DNA from: Citrobacter sp. R56
Lineage (GTDB): Bacteria; Pseudomonadota; Gammaproteobacteria; Enterobacterales; Enterobacteriaceae
Assembly (NCBI RefSeq): GCF_016811995.1
Contig: NZ_CP069159.1
Span: 3,596,001 to 3,660,000, forward strand
DNA length: 64,000 bases
Direction of reading: 5' to 3'
Shown: positions 45,893-54,483 of the stretch, piece by piece
How positions within the stretch are numbered: position 1 is the stretch's first letter
Layout: every line of letters starts with the position of its first letter
The notes under the pieces: generated by a model
What the model was told of the DNA's origin: nothing
The model's database searches: none
What the model saw: the letters and a program-made list of their open reading frames with translations, nothing else
Position numbers and translations under genes: made by a program

Positions 45893-45901
45893 GGCATCAC
45901 C

Positions 45902-46966
45902 CTACTGAAACTGCGCAACAACGGTGGCAGAGGCTTCAAACTCCCCCTCCTTAACGCTACCCACGCCCGGCTTTGCCACCGGTGCGGCAGTGAGATTCCA
46001 GTCGCCCTGGTTCTGGTAGAAGCCCTTCACGTTGTAAAACTGATTCGGCACCACGGGGTTTCCGCTCTCATCCTTAATGACGATCCCGAGATCGTCGCGT
46101 TTTTGCCCATTGCTGAGAGTTCCGAGGAAATGATCGTTAAACCCCGCGGTACCTGAGGCCGTGCTGGTTTGTACGCCGAGATCAATGTTCAGCGCCCCCT
46201 TGTCAAAACTGCCGCCTTCACAGACCACGTGTATGGGGATCGACTTGCTGAAATTGGTGCCGTTGAGTTTTGCGGCGGAACCGGGCAGATCGCCAAATTC
46301 AATACTGATCTTGTCGCCCCGGTTAAAGGTGCATTTATCCGGCACGGTAATCAGCCCGGATTTAATCACCACCCGGGAAATCGCTGTTGTTGGTGTAGGC
46401 CCCGAGTTACCCATGCGCCCGGCAACCTCCAGCAGGGACTGCGAAGCAATATTGATGCCGTTAATTATTGGTTTGGTGACTATAAACGTCACTTTTCCTT
46501 TCGAACCACTTTTAACGTTAGTGGCGCGTACGTAGCCTTTACGCTTCTTGCAACTGTTATTGCTGTTGCGGTTAGAAACATTGGTAAAAGGTGCCTGAGC
46601 ATAATTGTTATAGCGTCCGGCAACCCACACCTGCACTTCCACATCCAGATACTCGTTCAGACGAAAACGGTTCGGTCCCTGGTTTGAGAGAGGCATCGTC
46701 GAGGTCGTGGTGTAGTAAATCGGCTGTCGGGAGATATCCGCCTGCTCGCAGTGAAAATCCACCACATACAAGCTTCCCAGATTCCAGGTAAACGGGTTTG
46801 TTCTTCCGCCCGCGTGGTTTTTGCTCACATCCAGTGATTTCAGCTCAATCTCATATTGATGTGGCGCCCCCCCCTGCGGCTCCCCTTCCCCCTGAGTAAA
46901 CGCCTGCGCTGCCAGCGGACAGCCTGCCAGTACTAGCCACAACAGCGTTTTGTGCAATACGCTCAT
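45902..46966 (-). CDS. Two-domain fimbrial tip adhesin
   Basis: 354 residues, about twice the size of a pilin. Signal peptide (ends AQA), then a ~190-residue N-terminal lectin-like domain with few Cys (FHCEQAD, NSNNSCKKR) and a C-terminal pilin domain (about 205-354) with VPDKCTFNRGD, IHVVCEGGSF and a final EASATVVAQFQ beta-strand. This is the FimH/MrkD/MrpH architecture. Receptor unknown. The start overlaps the previous gene's stop (ATGA, 46963-46966). A low-complexity linker, SGPTPTTAIS, between the domains is rich in Ser/Thr/Pro and could be glycosylated (inference). Confidence 0.85.
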   Translation of the reverse strand: MSVLHKTLLWLVLAGCPLAAQAFTQGEGEPQGGAPHQYEIELKSLDVSKNHAGGRTNPFTWNLGSLYVVDFHCEQADISRQPIYYTTTSTMPLSNQGPNRFRLNEYLDVEVQVWVAGRYNNYAQAPFTNVSNRNSNNSCKKRKGYVRATNVKSGSKGKVTFIVTKPIINGINIASQSLLEVAGRMGNSGPTPTTAISRVVIKSGLITVPDKCTFNRGDKISIEFGDLPGSAAKLNGTNFSKSIPIHVVCEGGSFDKGALNIDLGVQTSTASGTAGFNDHFLGTLSNGQKRDDLGIVIKDESGNPVVPNQFYNVKGFYQNQGDWNLTAAPVAKPGVGSVKEGEFEASATVVAQFQ

Positions 46967-47568
46967 AGATACTCCAGCTTCAGTCTGACCAGACCGTTAA
47001 ATTCGCCAGCGGTCACCTCACGCCCGATGGATTCCAGCGCCGCGAGAAAGTATATGGCGTTATCTCCCGGTTTAAGGATCCACATACGCTGCGGCTGACT
47101 GAGGTGGATCAACTGATTACGTTCAGTCAACAACCGGATGCCCGCTCCCCGCACATCGCCATGAATACGGCCCAGATCGCTGTTTTCCGGCGCGCTTTCG
47201 GCCATCAGCGTCATCGAAACGCCGCGTTCCACCGTGCTGTGCGTCCGTTCAGGCATTTCACTTGTCTGCCCGGGGAAATCCCGCAGGGTATGACCGGAAC
47301 CTTTTAAGCAGTCGTTCAGGTACAGCGTGACCAACACCGGATCGCTTCGATCGCCGCCCTGGCGAAACCGGCTGGCGGAAATATCACCAAGATCGATGGT
47401 CTGGTCGCGTGACGCCATATCCAGCACACACGGCGAAACGAAGACCCGACCGTGAAAACGGACGTTGCCATACTCGCCGGACACGTTGCTCATATCCTGG
47501 CGCCCGCCTTTGGCCTGAACCGTACAGGCCACTCCCGCCATCAGCAGAGCGCAAAGCATCTTTTTCAT
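46963..47568 (-). CDS. Minor fimbrial subunit (adaptor type)
   Basis: 201 residues. Signal peptide (ends CTVQA), pilin domain with Cys pair (VSPCVLDMAS, LNDCLKGSG) and C-terminal beta-strand GLVRLKLEYL with penultimate Tyr. It sits between chaperone and adhesin genes, as adaptor subunits often do (MrpE/MrpF or PapK/PapF positions). Confidence 0.87.
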   Translation of the reverse strand: MKKMLCALLMAGVACTVQAKGGRQDMSNVSGEYGNVRFHGRVFVSPCVLDMASRDQTIDLGDISASRFRQGGDRSDPVLVTLYLNDCLKGSGHTLRDFPGQTSEMPERTHSTVERGVSMTLMAESAPENSDLGRIHGDVRGAGIRLLTERNQLIHLSQPQRMWILKPGDNAIYFLAALESIGREVTAGEFNGLVRLKLEYL

Positions 47569-47581
47569 TTACCGAGTCCTG

Positions 47582-48370
47582 TTACCGGGGCTGCTTCTCC
47601 ATTGGCAATGCCTTACACACATTGCCTGTGCAGCTGAAATTCAGTTCGGGATGACCACCAAAATCGTTCACGTACATCATGCTGAACTGGCTGACGCTGC
47701 CGTCAGTGACGATGAAATCGTGAGAGGATTTTGGCGATACCATAATTCCGGGGAAGTCCGTCAGCTTGCCACCTCCTTGCGCTTCCGGCTTACGACTCAG
47801 GCCGATGAGGGTGACGAAATAAGGCGTCGGGTTATCCACGGTCCAGTGGGTGCCCTGCTTGTGAAAGACCACCTGGTTCTGCCACACAGCACCGGGGGTT
47901 TCCGGCACGATGGCGGTCGGACGGTAAAACAACTTGATGCGCGACTGCATCGCCAGCTGCAGTACGTTCGGCTTGTCCGGTTTGGGCGGAATTTCGCGAA
48001 CGTTCAGGTAGAAGAGGCTTTCGCGATCCTGCGGCAACGCGTTAATGCCACCGGTTTTTGTGACGCGGGCAATGCCCTTTTGCCCACCGTTGATGCGTTG
48101 CAGCGGCGGCAGGACCATCAACGGCGAGGTGATTTTTGTCCCGCTTGCATCTTCCACCCACGACTGCGCCAGAAACGGGATACTCGGGCTGGTGTTGGTT
48201 AAGTTCGCACTGACAGAGCGAGCATCACCGGTGATAATCAGTCGGGTGCGGTCGAGCGCAATGCCCGCCCATGAGGTATTGATCTCTGCGGCAAACAGCA
48301 AACCGCAGGCCACAGGTTTCAGCCAGCGCTGCACGGAGTAAAAAGCTTGGTTTTTCATGACACGATTCAT
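47582..48370 (-). CDS. Periplasmic fimbrial chaperone
   Basis: 262 residues. Signal peptide (ends INTSWAG), then two Ig domains of the PapD type: ALDRTRLIITGDARSVSANL with the pilin-binding start, ESLFYLNVREIPPKP (the G1 region motif, LFYLNVREIP) and QSRIKLFYRP. It donates a strand to pilins and delivers them to the usher. The order usher then chaperone is that of Pap/MR-P (pi-type) operons. It follows the usher by 14 bp. Confidence 0.93.
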   Translation of the reverse strand: MNRVMKNQAFYSVQRWLKPVACGLLFAAEINTSWAGIALDRTRLIITGDARSVSANLTNTSPSIPFLAQSWVEDASGTKITSPLMVLPPLQRINGGQKGIARVTKTGGINALPQDRESLFYLNVREIPPKPDKPNVLQLAMQSRIKLFYRPTAIVPETPGAVWQNQVVFHKQGTHWTVDNPTPYFVTLIGLSRKPEAQGGGKLTDFPGIMVSPKSSHDFIVTDGSVSQFSMMYVNDFGGHPELNFSCTGNVCKALPMEKQPR

Positions 48371-48384
48371 TCAAGTTATGGAAA

Positions 48385-50856
48385 TTATTCACAAGGCAAC
48401 AGCACGTTGCCTTCCGGATTGAGTTGTTGCGGTACCTGTAAGTGACACTGCGCGCGACCGCCCCAGGCAACGGAAAGACGTTCGGCAGGATTCACACCGG
48501 CAATCCAGGCCATGCCGTTTTCCATCACCATGGCGACGCTGACGCCGTTGGCATTGAATACTTCGGCACCAAACGGCGGTACCGAACCATCTTTCAGGCG
48601 CAGCAGCGCCATCATTTTTTGCCCCTGAGCCACGGCAAAGCGCTGATAGCCAATCGCCCCTTCCGTCAGGGTATTGGTGACGATGGCTTTGGTGGCGGAA
48701 ATGTCTTCATCCATCGCGTCCACGTCGATGCGGGTATCAAAGCTGTGATAACTCACGACATCCGGCACCACGGCAATGCCGAAGCGGTTCGAATGCGCCT
48801 GTTCACCGTTCAGCGGCACGTTAGCGACACCGTCGGTATCGACCATCACGCGGGCGGTGTTCATCGACGCCTGGCTGTTGTGAAGCGCCGCACCGTGACG
48901 CGTCGCGGTGAAGCCGCCACGCATCGTGCCGCCAACTGAGAAATAGCGTGACTGCTGCCAGCTGACGTTCGATTCCAGCTCAGCCATCATGCTGCGGTGC
49001 TTGTAATAGCCATCAAACGCAGTGCGCCCTTCACCAGAGACCCCGGCGCGCAGACGCCACGGGTTGTTGCTATCGCGGTTATCGGAATACGAAACCATCT
49101 GGCTGGTCTGGTTGCCGCTGTTTTGCAGTTCATAATCCATTGAACGACCATCGTTCCACGGAATTGAGAGGGAGAGCGAGAGGCTGTCATCCCGTTTTCC
49201 CTGATACTCAGAGCGGTAAGCCGAAAGGTTGGTGCTAATCCCCCGAATCCCGGCGAACGAAAAGCTGTGCCCCATCGACATCCCGTAACGATCCTGTGAA
49301 CGGCGGTCCCAGTAGTTCTGGTGGGTGTAGGTCAGGTATAGCGTCGTGGCCAAACGCGGATCGTCAGCAAAAAAGGTCTTGTTGCCGGTGATGGTGTACA
49401 TCTCTTTCTCGTTCCCGACACTGTCGTTATTTTCATACTGTTCGTCGAGGAACTGCGAGAAAGAGCGGAAGTTTCGCTGCGAAAAGCGGTAACCCGCAAA
49501 GGTGATGGCACTGTTGTATTCATCAAAGGTTTTGGCATAGCTGAGCTTAAAGGACATGCCTTTTTTCTCATCCTGATGCTTCACCCGACTCACGGATTGC
49601 GTCGCATCAGCCGACAACGCACCCAGCCAGCTCAGATCCCGCCCGATACCCATCGACCAGGCGTTATAGCGCTCACCTGCCAGCAACGCACCGCCATACA
49701 GAGACCACGCATTACTGACCCCCCATGAAAAATCGCCGCTGTAAAACGCCGGTCCCTGAACGTCGTGGTTATAACGCGAAGGCTTACCGACAGCGGTGTT
49801 ATAACGCACGTAGCCCGGACGCGTCAGATAGGGAATATCGGCCGTGTTGACCTGAAAGGTTTGTACGGCGCCATCTTGCTCTTCGACTCTTACATCCAGC
49901 GTGCCGCGTACCGAGCCGTGCAGATCCTGAATATTAAACGGCCCCGCAGGAACGGTGGTTTGATAGATGACTCGCCCCTGCTGGCTGACGGTCACTTTTG
50001 CGTTGCTGCGGGCGATACCGTGAACTTCAGGCGCGTAGCCCTGCAAATTCGGCGGCAGCATGCGCTCGTCGCTGGCGAGGTTAACGCCTGTGAAACGCAC
50101 CGAATCAAATACCTGAGAATTCAGGTAGATTTCGCCTACCGTCAGCTTAGCGGCCTGCATCGGCAACGGCCGATAGGCGTAGATCTGGTCCCAGTCAATA
50201 CTTCCCCGATTATTATCCGAGGAGTAATCAGCCTGATACTGTCCGCGAAAACGCCAGCCGCCGAGGTTAAACCCTGTCTGCCCGTAGCCCGACAGAGAGC
50301 GGTAATGACCGCCGCCTTGTTCGTAGTGTGTGGTCTGACCCGAGATGCTGTAGTCAAATATCAGCCCCGCCACGCCATTATCCCAACGTTCAGGCGGCGT
50401 CCAGTCAGGATCGGTATATTTCATCCATGCCTGCGGTACGGTAATGTCCAGCACCCCGGCGCTGTTATTTAATGCCACCCCCGGCAAACGGGAAATGTCA
50501 TAGCAGGTCTCAGTAACCGGACGAATATGCACCAGCGCCTCTTCTTTGAGCGCCAGTAATTCGAGCTGTTCCGGCGTCAGGCATGCCATGGATTTATGTT
50601 TATTTTCAGGATCGACAATATAGCGGATCGACTGTTGTGGGATCTCCTGACCATTAATGCGAACATCCAGAAGATATTCGCCGGGTGTGACAAAGTTGCC
50701 TTCAGAAAAGCGCTGCAAATCTACATTCTGCCTGTCGCTGGCATCCAGAACGTCGGTATTAAATTCAATTGACTCATCCGCTTCAACCCATGAAGAAGCG
50801 CAGACCAGAGCAATAAAAAGCGCCAGACGTGTTTTATCTGTTTTCAGCGTGATCAT
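48385..50856 (-). CDS. Outer membrane fimbrial usher
   Basis: 823 residues from the ATG at 50856 (MITLKTDKTR); a TTG at 50868 is also in frame. Signal peptide, N-terminal chaperone-binding domain (IEFNTDVLDASDRQNVDLQRF), 24-strand barrel (pore) with a plug (about 230-330, DLHGSVRGTLDVRVEEQDG), and C-terminal domains with GKMMALLRLKDGSVPPFGAEV and CHLQVP. It polymerises pilins and exports the fimbria. Intact, normal length. Preceded by PapH-like gene, 42-bp gap. Confidence 0.94.
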   Translation of the reverse strand: MITLKTDKTRLALFIALVCASSWVEADESIEFNTDVLDASDRQNVDLQRFSEGNFVTPGEYLLDVRINGQEIPQQSIRYIVDPENKHKSMACLTPEQLELLALKEEALVHIRPVTETCYDISRLPGVALNNSAGVLDITVPQAWMKYTDPDWTPPERWDNGVAGLIFDYSISGQTTHYEQGGGHYRSLSGYGQTGFNLGGWRFRGQYQADYSSDNNRGSIDWDQIYAYRPLPMQAAKLTVGEIYLNSQVFDSVRFTGVNLASDERMLPPNLQGYAPEVHGIARSNAKVTVSQQGRVIYQTTVPAGPFNIQDLHGSVRGTLDVRVEEQDGAVQTFQVNTADIPYLTRPGYVRYNTAVGKPSRYNHDVQGPAFYSGDFSWGVSNAWSLYGGALLAGERYNAWSMGIGRDLSWLGALSADATQSVSRVKHQDEKKGMSFKLSYAKTFDEYNSAITFAGYRFSQRNFRSFSQFLDEQYENNDSVGNEKEMYTITGNKTFFADDPRLATTLYLTYTHQNYWDRRSQDRYGMSMGHSFSFAGIRGISTNLSAYRSEYQGKRDDSLSLSLSIPWNDGRSMDYELQNSGNQTSQMVSYSDNRDSNNPWRLRAGVSGEGRTAFDGYYKHRSMMAELESNVSWQQSRYFSVGGTMRGGFTATRHGAALHNSQASMNTARVMVDTDGVANVPLNGEQAHSNRFGIAVVPDVVSYHSFDTRIDVDAMDEDISATKAIVTNTLTEGAIGYQRFAVAQGQKMMALLRLKDGSVPPFGAEVFNANGVSVAMVMENGMAWIAGVNPAERLSVAWGGRAQCHLQVPQQLNPEGNVLLPCE

Positions 50857-50898
50857 TTTCGTTCGCAAACCTTCAGATACCCGAATTGCCGGTGCGGC

Positions 50899-51447
50899 TC
50901 AGAGATAATTCACAACAAAATGCGTGGCCGCGGTAAATTCACCGGATGTCATTCGTCCGTCGCGGGAGATCAAATAAGCCGTAAAATTGAGCGTGTTTTT
51001 TCCTGGGTTAAGCGCATAGTCCGGTGACGGTTCGCCCAGATGAATTTGCTGTCCTTTGCTGTCATATATTTCTATCGCTAAATTTTCAGTTTCCGACTGC
51101 ACGCTCAGATAATCGGGATTATCGCGATCGGATGCGCCGGAAAAGGTAATGTTGGCGCGTTGAAACACATTCCCTGGGTGTTGAGAATCCCCTAATGAAC
51201 ATCCCAACAAATGAATACTGAAATCGTGCGCCGAGACTTTTTCGGGCTTCCCGGAAATATCCCTGGCGGAGAGGTCGTCAAATTCAACCAGCAGCGAGCG
51301 GTCCCGCGGATCGACATAGCAGGCAGCCTCAATAATATTTCCCCGCATCCGCATTTTGCCGGGCGTACTAGCGATATGATCTGTGCCAGCCATAACCCAT
51401 GCTGGCGATATAAAGATAAAAAGCAGTAACGTTCGCCATCCAGGCAT
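50899..51447 (-). CDS. PapH/MrpB-like minor fimbrial subunit
   Basis: 182 residues from the Met at 51447 (MPGWRTLLLF); GGAAA lies 12 nt upstream. Signal peptide (ends VMAG), pilin domain with Cys pair (IIEAACYVDPRD, IHLLGCSLGD) and a C-terminal strand AATHFVVNYL. Its place between the major pilin and usher genes is that of PapH/MrpB, which stop elongation and anchor the fibre. That role is inferred from position. Confidence 0.85.
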   Translation of the reverse strand: MPGWRTLLLFIFISPAWVMAGTDHIASTPGKMRMRGNIIEAACYVDPRDRSLLVEFDDLSARDISGKPEKVSAHDFSIHLLGCSLGDSQHPGNVFQRANITFSGASDRDNPDYLSVQSETENLAIEIYDSKGQQIHLGEPSPDYALNPGKNTLNFTAYLISRDGRMTSGEFTAATHFVVNYL

Positions 51448-51516
51448 AACCGCATTTCCTTTCAGTGAATCGCAGGAAGGGTTAAGCAGGCGCAATAATG
51501 CGCCCGCAGCAGATCA

Positions 51517-52065
51517 TTACTGATAGTCGATCTGGAAATTAACGGTGGATTCGAAATCACCTGGAGTCACCGCTGCAGAGGCGTTGCTCGCCTGCAGGTA
51601 AGCCACGAAATCGATATCGGTTTCGCCGTCGGTGATGTTGACCTCGGAAGCGGCTTCGCCCCATTTCACTTCCTGGTTGCCGCTGTCAATCATACCGATG
51701 CCCGCACCCTGCGCAGTACCAGAGGTGAATGCAGCCAGCGCGTTGTTGTCCTTGTCAATTGTTGCCGGGGTGTAGGTCACGGTTGCGGTTTTCGCGACTG
51801 TCGTATCACAACCCTGCAGAACGATTTTGGCATGCTTAACACCAGCACGCTGATTGTCTTTTAACTGAGACGTCGGGATCTCGCCAAAATTTACCTGTAC
51901 TGGGCTAGATTCAGGAGCCAGACCGCATGCGGAATTCACCAAAGAACCGGTGAAATGAATTTTACCGTTAGTCGGTTCTACCTTTTCAGCAGCAAAACTA
52001 GAAGCGGCAGTAAAAGTCATTCCCGCCATCAGCGCACAGGCCATAGCCACGTTTTTCATTTTCAT
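51517..52065 (-). CDS. Major fimbrial subunit (pilin)
   Basis: 182 residues. Signal peptide (ends ASSFAAE, about residue 26), then a pilin domain: GKIHFTGSLVNSACGLAPES, LQGCDTTVAKTA (the disulfide pair), GIGMIDSGNQEVKWGE, and FESTVNFQIDYQ with penultimate Tyr. It is the first gene of the operon. The loop LQASNASAAVTPGDF near the C-terminus is Ser/Ala/Thr/Pro-rich and is a possible acceptor for the operon's O-oligosaccharyltransferase (inference). The upstream 640 bp are AT-rich and regulatory. Confidence 0.92.
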   Translation of the reverse strand: MKMKNVAMACALMAGMTFTAASSFAAEKVEPTNGKIHFTGSLVNSACGLAPESSPVQVNFGEIPTSQLKDNQRAGVKHAKIVLQGCDTTVAKTATVTYTPATIDKDNNALAAFTSGTAQGAGIGMIDSGNQEVKWGEAASEVNITDGETDIDFVAYLQASNASAAVTPGDFESTVNFQIDYQ

Positions 52066-52707
52066 ATTAAATCTTAACCTTATATCTATTTTTGGTTATT
52101 TCGACGTTCTATTCCCGCAGACGATTTTTGTCTGGGAAATCCTGATATTCAGGTAGCAGCGGTGCATTTCCTTGCAGATAATCCCTCTCAAGCTACTCCT
52201 TATTTTGAACTTCACAGGCATTACATACGGAATACCCTCCACAGCCGTTCACGCTGTTTCGGGGTTTATATTAAGTCGTTGAAAAAATGAGACAACGAGA
52301 AAACCTGCTCTCCATCAAACTCAGGGAATCGTGTTGTTTCACAGCCACTGAACGGATCAATCACGAAAAACAGACCAAACAAAACACAAAAACCAGCACA
52401 AAACACTACTTTTTATATTATTTATAATATTTTTATCTGTTCTGTATTTTTTAATTTAGCTTAAATGATAAAAAAAAGTATTTATGAATATTTTGTAAAA
52501 ATGACAATGGATATCAAATGTGAGCCATGACAATAAGATAGCGAAGACGAGAAGAAGAATTGGTAATTTCAGAAAAGGATATTAAAATATTGTTATGAAA
52601 ACATTAAAAAAACGTTCTTTGGTACAACCATTTTTTATAAATGAATTATGTTATGCTATTGCCTTAACCACTCGAATGCGAGATTTCCTGCCTTAAAGGA
52701 GACATCA
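52066..52707. other. AT-rich divergent regulatory region
   Basis: About 640 bp between the fimbrial operon and its likely regulator genes. The central part (52390-52530) is very AT-rich with runs of A and T, as in H-NS-bound fimbrial promoters. I could not identify a promoter or phase-variable inverted repeat by eye. Confidence 0.6.
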
Positions 52708-53496
52708 GTGATTTCTCATATACCAATAAAAAAAATCAAATCCGTAATTATCGGTGATGGCCTTATTTTTAGACCGCATAAAAATACGCTAAAAGACCTA
52801 ACCTCTGGTGAAACGGCCACACTGAATAATGTAGCATCACTATTACTGCTGTATTTATTGCAAAATGGTAAAGAGATTTCCACGCGCGACGAGATTCTGC
52901 TGAATGTTTTCCAGCACAATGGAGCCAGAGCGACAGATGCTAATCTCAACCAGCATATTTCATTTCTACGCAAAGCAATAACGTCAACGGGACACCCTGC
53001 AGAATTCATCGTGACGATTCCCCGTATGGGATTTCGAATGGGCGATGTCAGTATCAATATTCAGCAACGGGAAGAGGTACAGATTCCTGACAAAACTCCC
53101 ACCTCGATGCCGGCACAAAAGAAGAAGAAGCATAACCGATGGCCTGTTGCGATAACCGCATTAATTACCGGCATTGCTGTGCTGGCGACGGCCTGGTTGA
53201 CCTGGATACCTAATGAAATCTACATGACGGATGCTTCTATTCTCAGGACGATCAACTATGAGAAATGCCGTGTGCATATTTTAGGTAATGCCCTCACCGA
53301 CACCATTACCGAAAAGAAGGCGCGGGATATTTTCCAGTCCGTTGGCATTAACCCGGACTGTTCACACACGAAAGATCTCTATCTCAATACCTGGTCGAGC
53401 AACCATAACCTGATTGACTGGTCGTTTGCTGCTGAATGCGGTCTTAACCTCGGCTATTACCACTGTGCCAGCCTGTATCGTCATCATGAGGAATGA
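52708..53496 (+). CDS. ToxR/CadC-like membrane transcription regulator (YqeI/MarT type)
   Basis: 262 residues from a GTG at 52708 with AAAGGAG 8 nt upstream. N-terminal winged-helix domain of OmpR/ToxR type (about 20-110: LTSGETATLNNVASLLLLYL, STRDEILLNVFQ, NLNQHISFLRKAI, FIVTIPRMGFRM), a basic linker, one membrane helix (about 148-168), and a periplasmic domain with several Cys. It is arranged as a one-component sensor-regulator. A FidL-like gene follows 1 nt later, as with marT-fidL and yqeI-yqeJ. It is divergent from the fimbrial operon and is its likely regulator (inference). Confidence 0.85.
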   Translation: MISHIPIKKIKSVIIGDGLIFRPHKNTLKDLTSGETATLNNVASLLLLYLLQNGKEISTRDEILLNVFQHNGARATDANLNQHISFLRKAITSTGHPAEFIVTIPRMGFRMGDVSINIQQREEVQIPDKTPTSMPAQKKKKHNRWPVAITALITGIAVLATAWLTWIPNEIYMTDASILRTINYEKCRVHILGNALTDTITEKKARDIFQSVGINPDCSHTKDLYLNTWSSNHNLIDWSFAAECGLNLGYYHCASLYRHHEE

Positions 53497-53497
53497 T

Positions 53498-54016
53498 ATG
53501 AAGCCGGAAAGCGATCACTCTCCTTTATTGTGGTCAGTCGTGATTACCATTTGTGGGCTGGCGGCTATCGCCTTCCTCATCATTACCGGAGATGCGAAGA
53601 AAAAAGAGATCAGTTTTTCCTGCTCTTCGGAATTCACGTCGATACTCGACGTCCATAACTCGAAGAAGGTACTCAATGGGATCCTGTTGATAACCAGCTA
53701 CAACTCCGGGCACCTTTCACTGTCAGTACAAGGGAAGTTCAAAAGCGATGAGGGCGAGTTCACTGTTGACCGTAAACTGTTCTTTCGCTACGCCAGCCCA
53801 CTCGGCCATACCGCAGGCGTTTTCACCCTCACCCCCGACGGACGTGAAAAAGCCCCCGATGATGATGCAGCAGATGAAATCGATTATCTTTTTTTCGACG
53901 CCTACAAACGCGTCGACAAACTGTACATGCTGAAACGCATTAATAAAGAAACGATCATTATCGGTGATAGTTTTTCACCCCGCTTAGCCTGCGTGATGAA
54001 TCGCTTTTCAGGTTAA
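53498..54016 (+). CDS. FidL-like membrane protein (YqeJ type)
   Basis: 172 residues from the ATG at 53498. One N-terminal membrane helix (about 10-28), then a periplasmic domain: KKEISFSCSSEFTSILD, SLSVQGKFKSDEGEFTVDRK and SPRLACVMNRF. It fits the FidL partner of ToxR-type regulators, thought to modulate them as ToxS does ToxR. It is coupled to the regulator gene. Function here is inferred. Confidence 0.8.
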   Translation: MKPESDHSPLLWSVVITICGLAAIAFLIITGDAKKKEISFSCSSEFTSILDVHNSKKVLNGILLITSYNSGHLSLSVQGKFKSDEGEFTVDRKLFFRYASPLGHTAGVFTLTPDGREKAPDDDAADEIDYLFFDAYKRVDKLYMLKRINKETIIIGDSFSPRLACVMNRFSG

Positions 54017-54234
54017 CCGCTCAGTAATCTTCGTCAGATTAAAGATGACATGGTGTGCTGTATTTACCGGCGCCTTCCCTGCCGTGCTCGCTGGCAGGAA
54101 GTCGTCGGGCGAGAGTCTACTCCACGAAAGCGCAACAATTGTGTTGAGGGAGAGATCGGTGAGCGGCTCCAGGAGGAAGGTAACAAACCAAAGGGGAATG
54201 GCATACCGGGGGAAAATACAAATATGAAAACGAC

Positions 54235-54266
54235 GAAGGCCTGAATCATTTCTGATTCAGGCCTTC
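54235..54266 (-). terminator. aspV-proximal hairpin terminator
   Basis: GAAGGCCTGAATCA TTTC TGATTCAGGCCTTC, a perfect 14-bp stem 8 nt downstream of tRNA-Asp (reading leftwards), fitting a terminator for the tRNA. Confidence 0.75.
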
Positions 54267-54273
54267 TGAATAG

Positions 54274-54350
54274 TGGCGGAATGGACGGGACTCGAACCCG
54301 CGACCCCCTGCGTGACAGGCAGGTATTCTAACCAACTGAACTACCACTCC
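54274..54350 (-). tRNA. aspV: tRNA-Asp (GTC)
   Basis: 77 nt on the minus strand: acceptor GGAGTGG/CCATTCC, anticodon loop CTGTCAC (GTC), T-arm GGTTCGAGTCC, encoded CCA. Next to dnaQ as E. coli aspV. Known as an integration site for islands; the fimbrial block lies on its 3' side. Confidence 0.97.
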
Positions 54351-54483
54351 GCGTTGTGTTCCGCTTGGGAACGAAGCGAATATTACGGATTGCTTCGCAC
54401 CTCGTCAACGCTTTTTCTCACGTTTCGAATCGTTTGCTGTAAAAATCGCCCGAGAGGTTATTTTTAGCGCGTAAAAAGGCAAA

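Noticed and set aside
54017..54234. Short rightward frames downstream of the FidL-like gene
   Set aside because: No family pattern and no consistent ribosome site; treated as intergenic.
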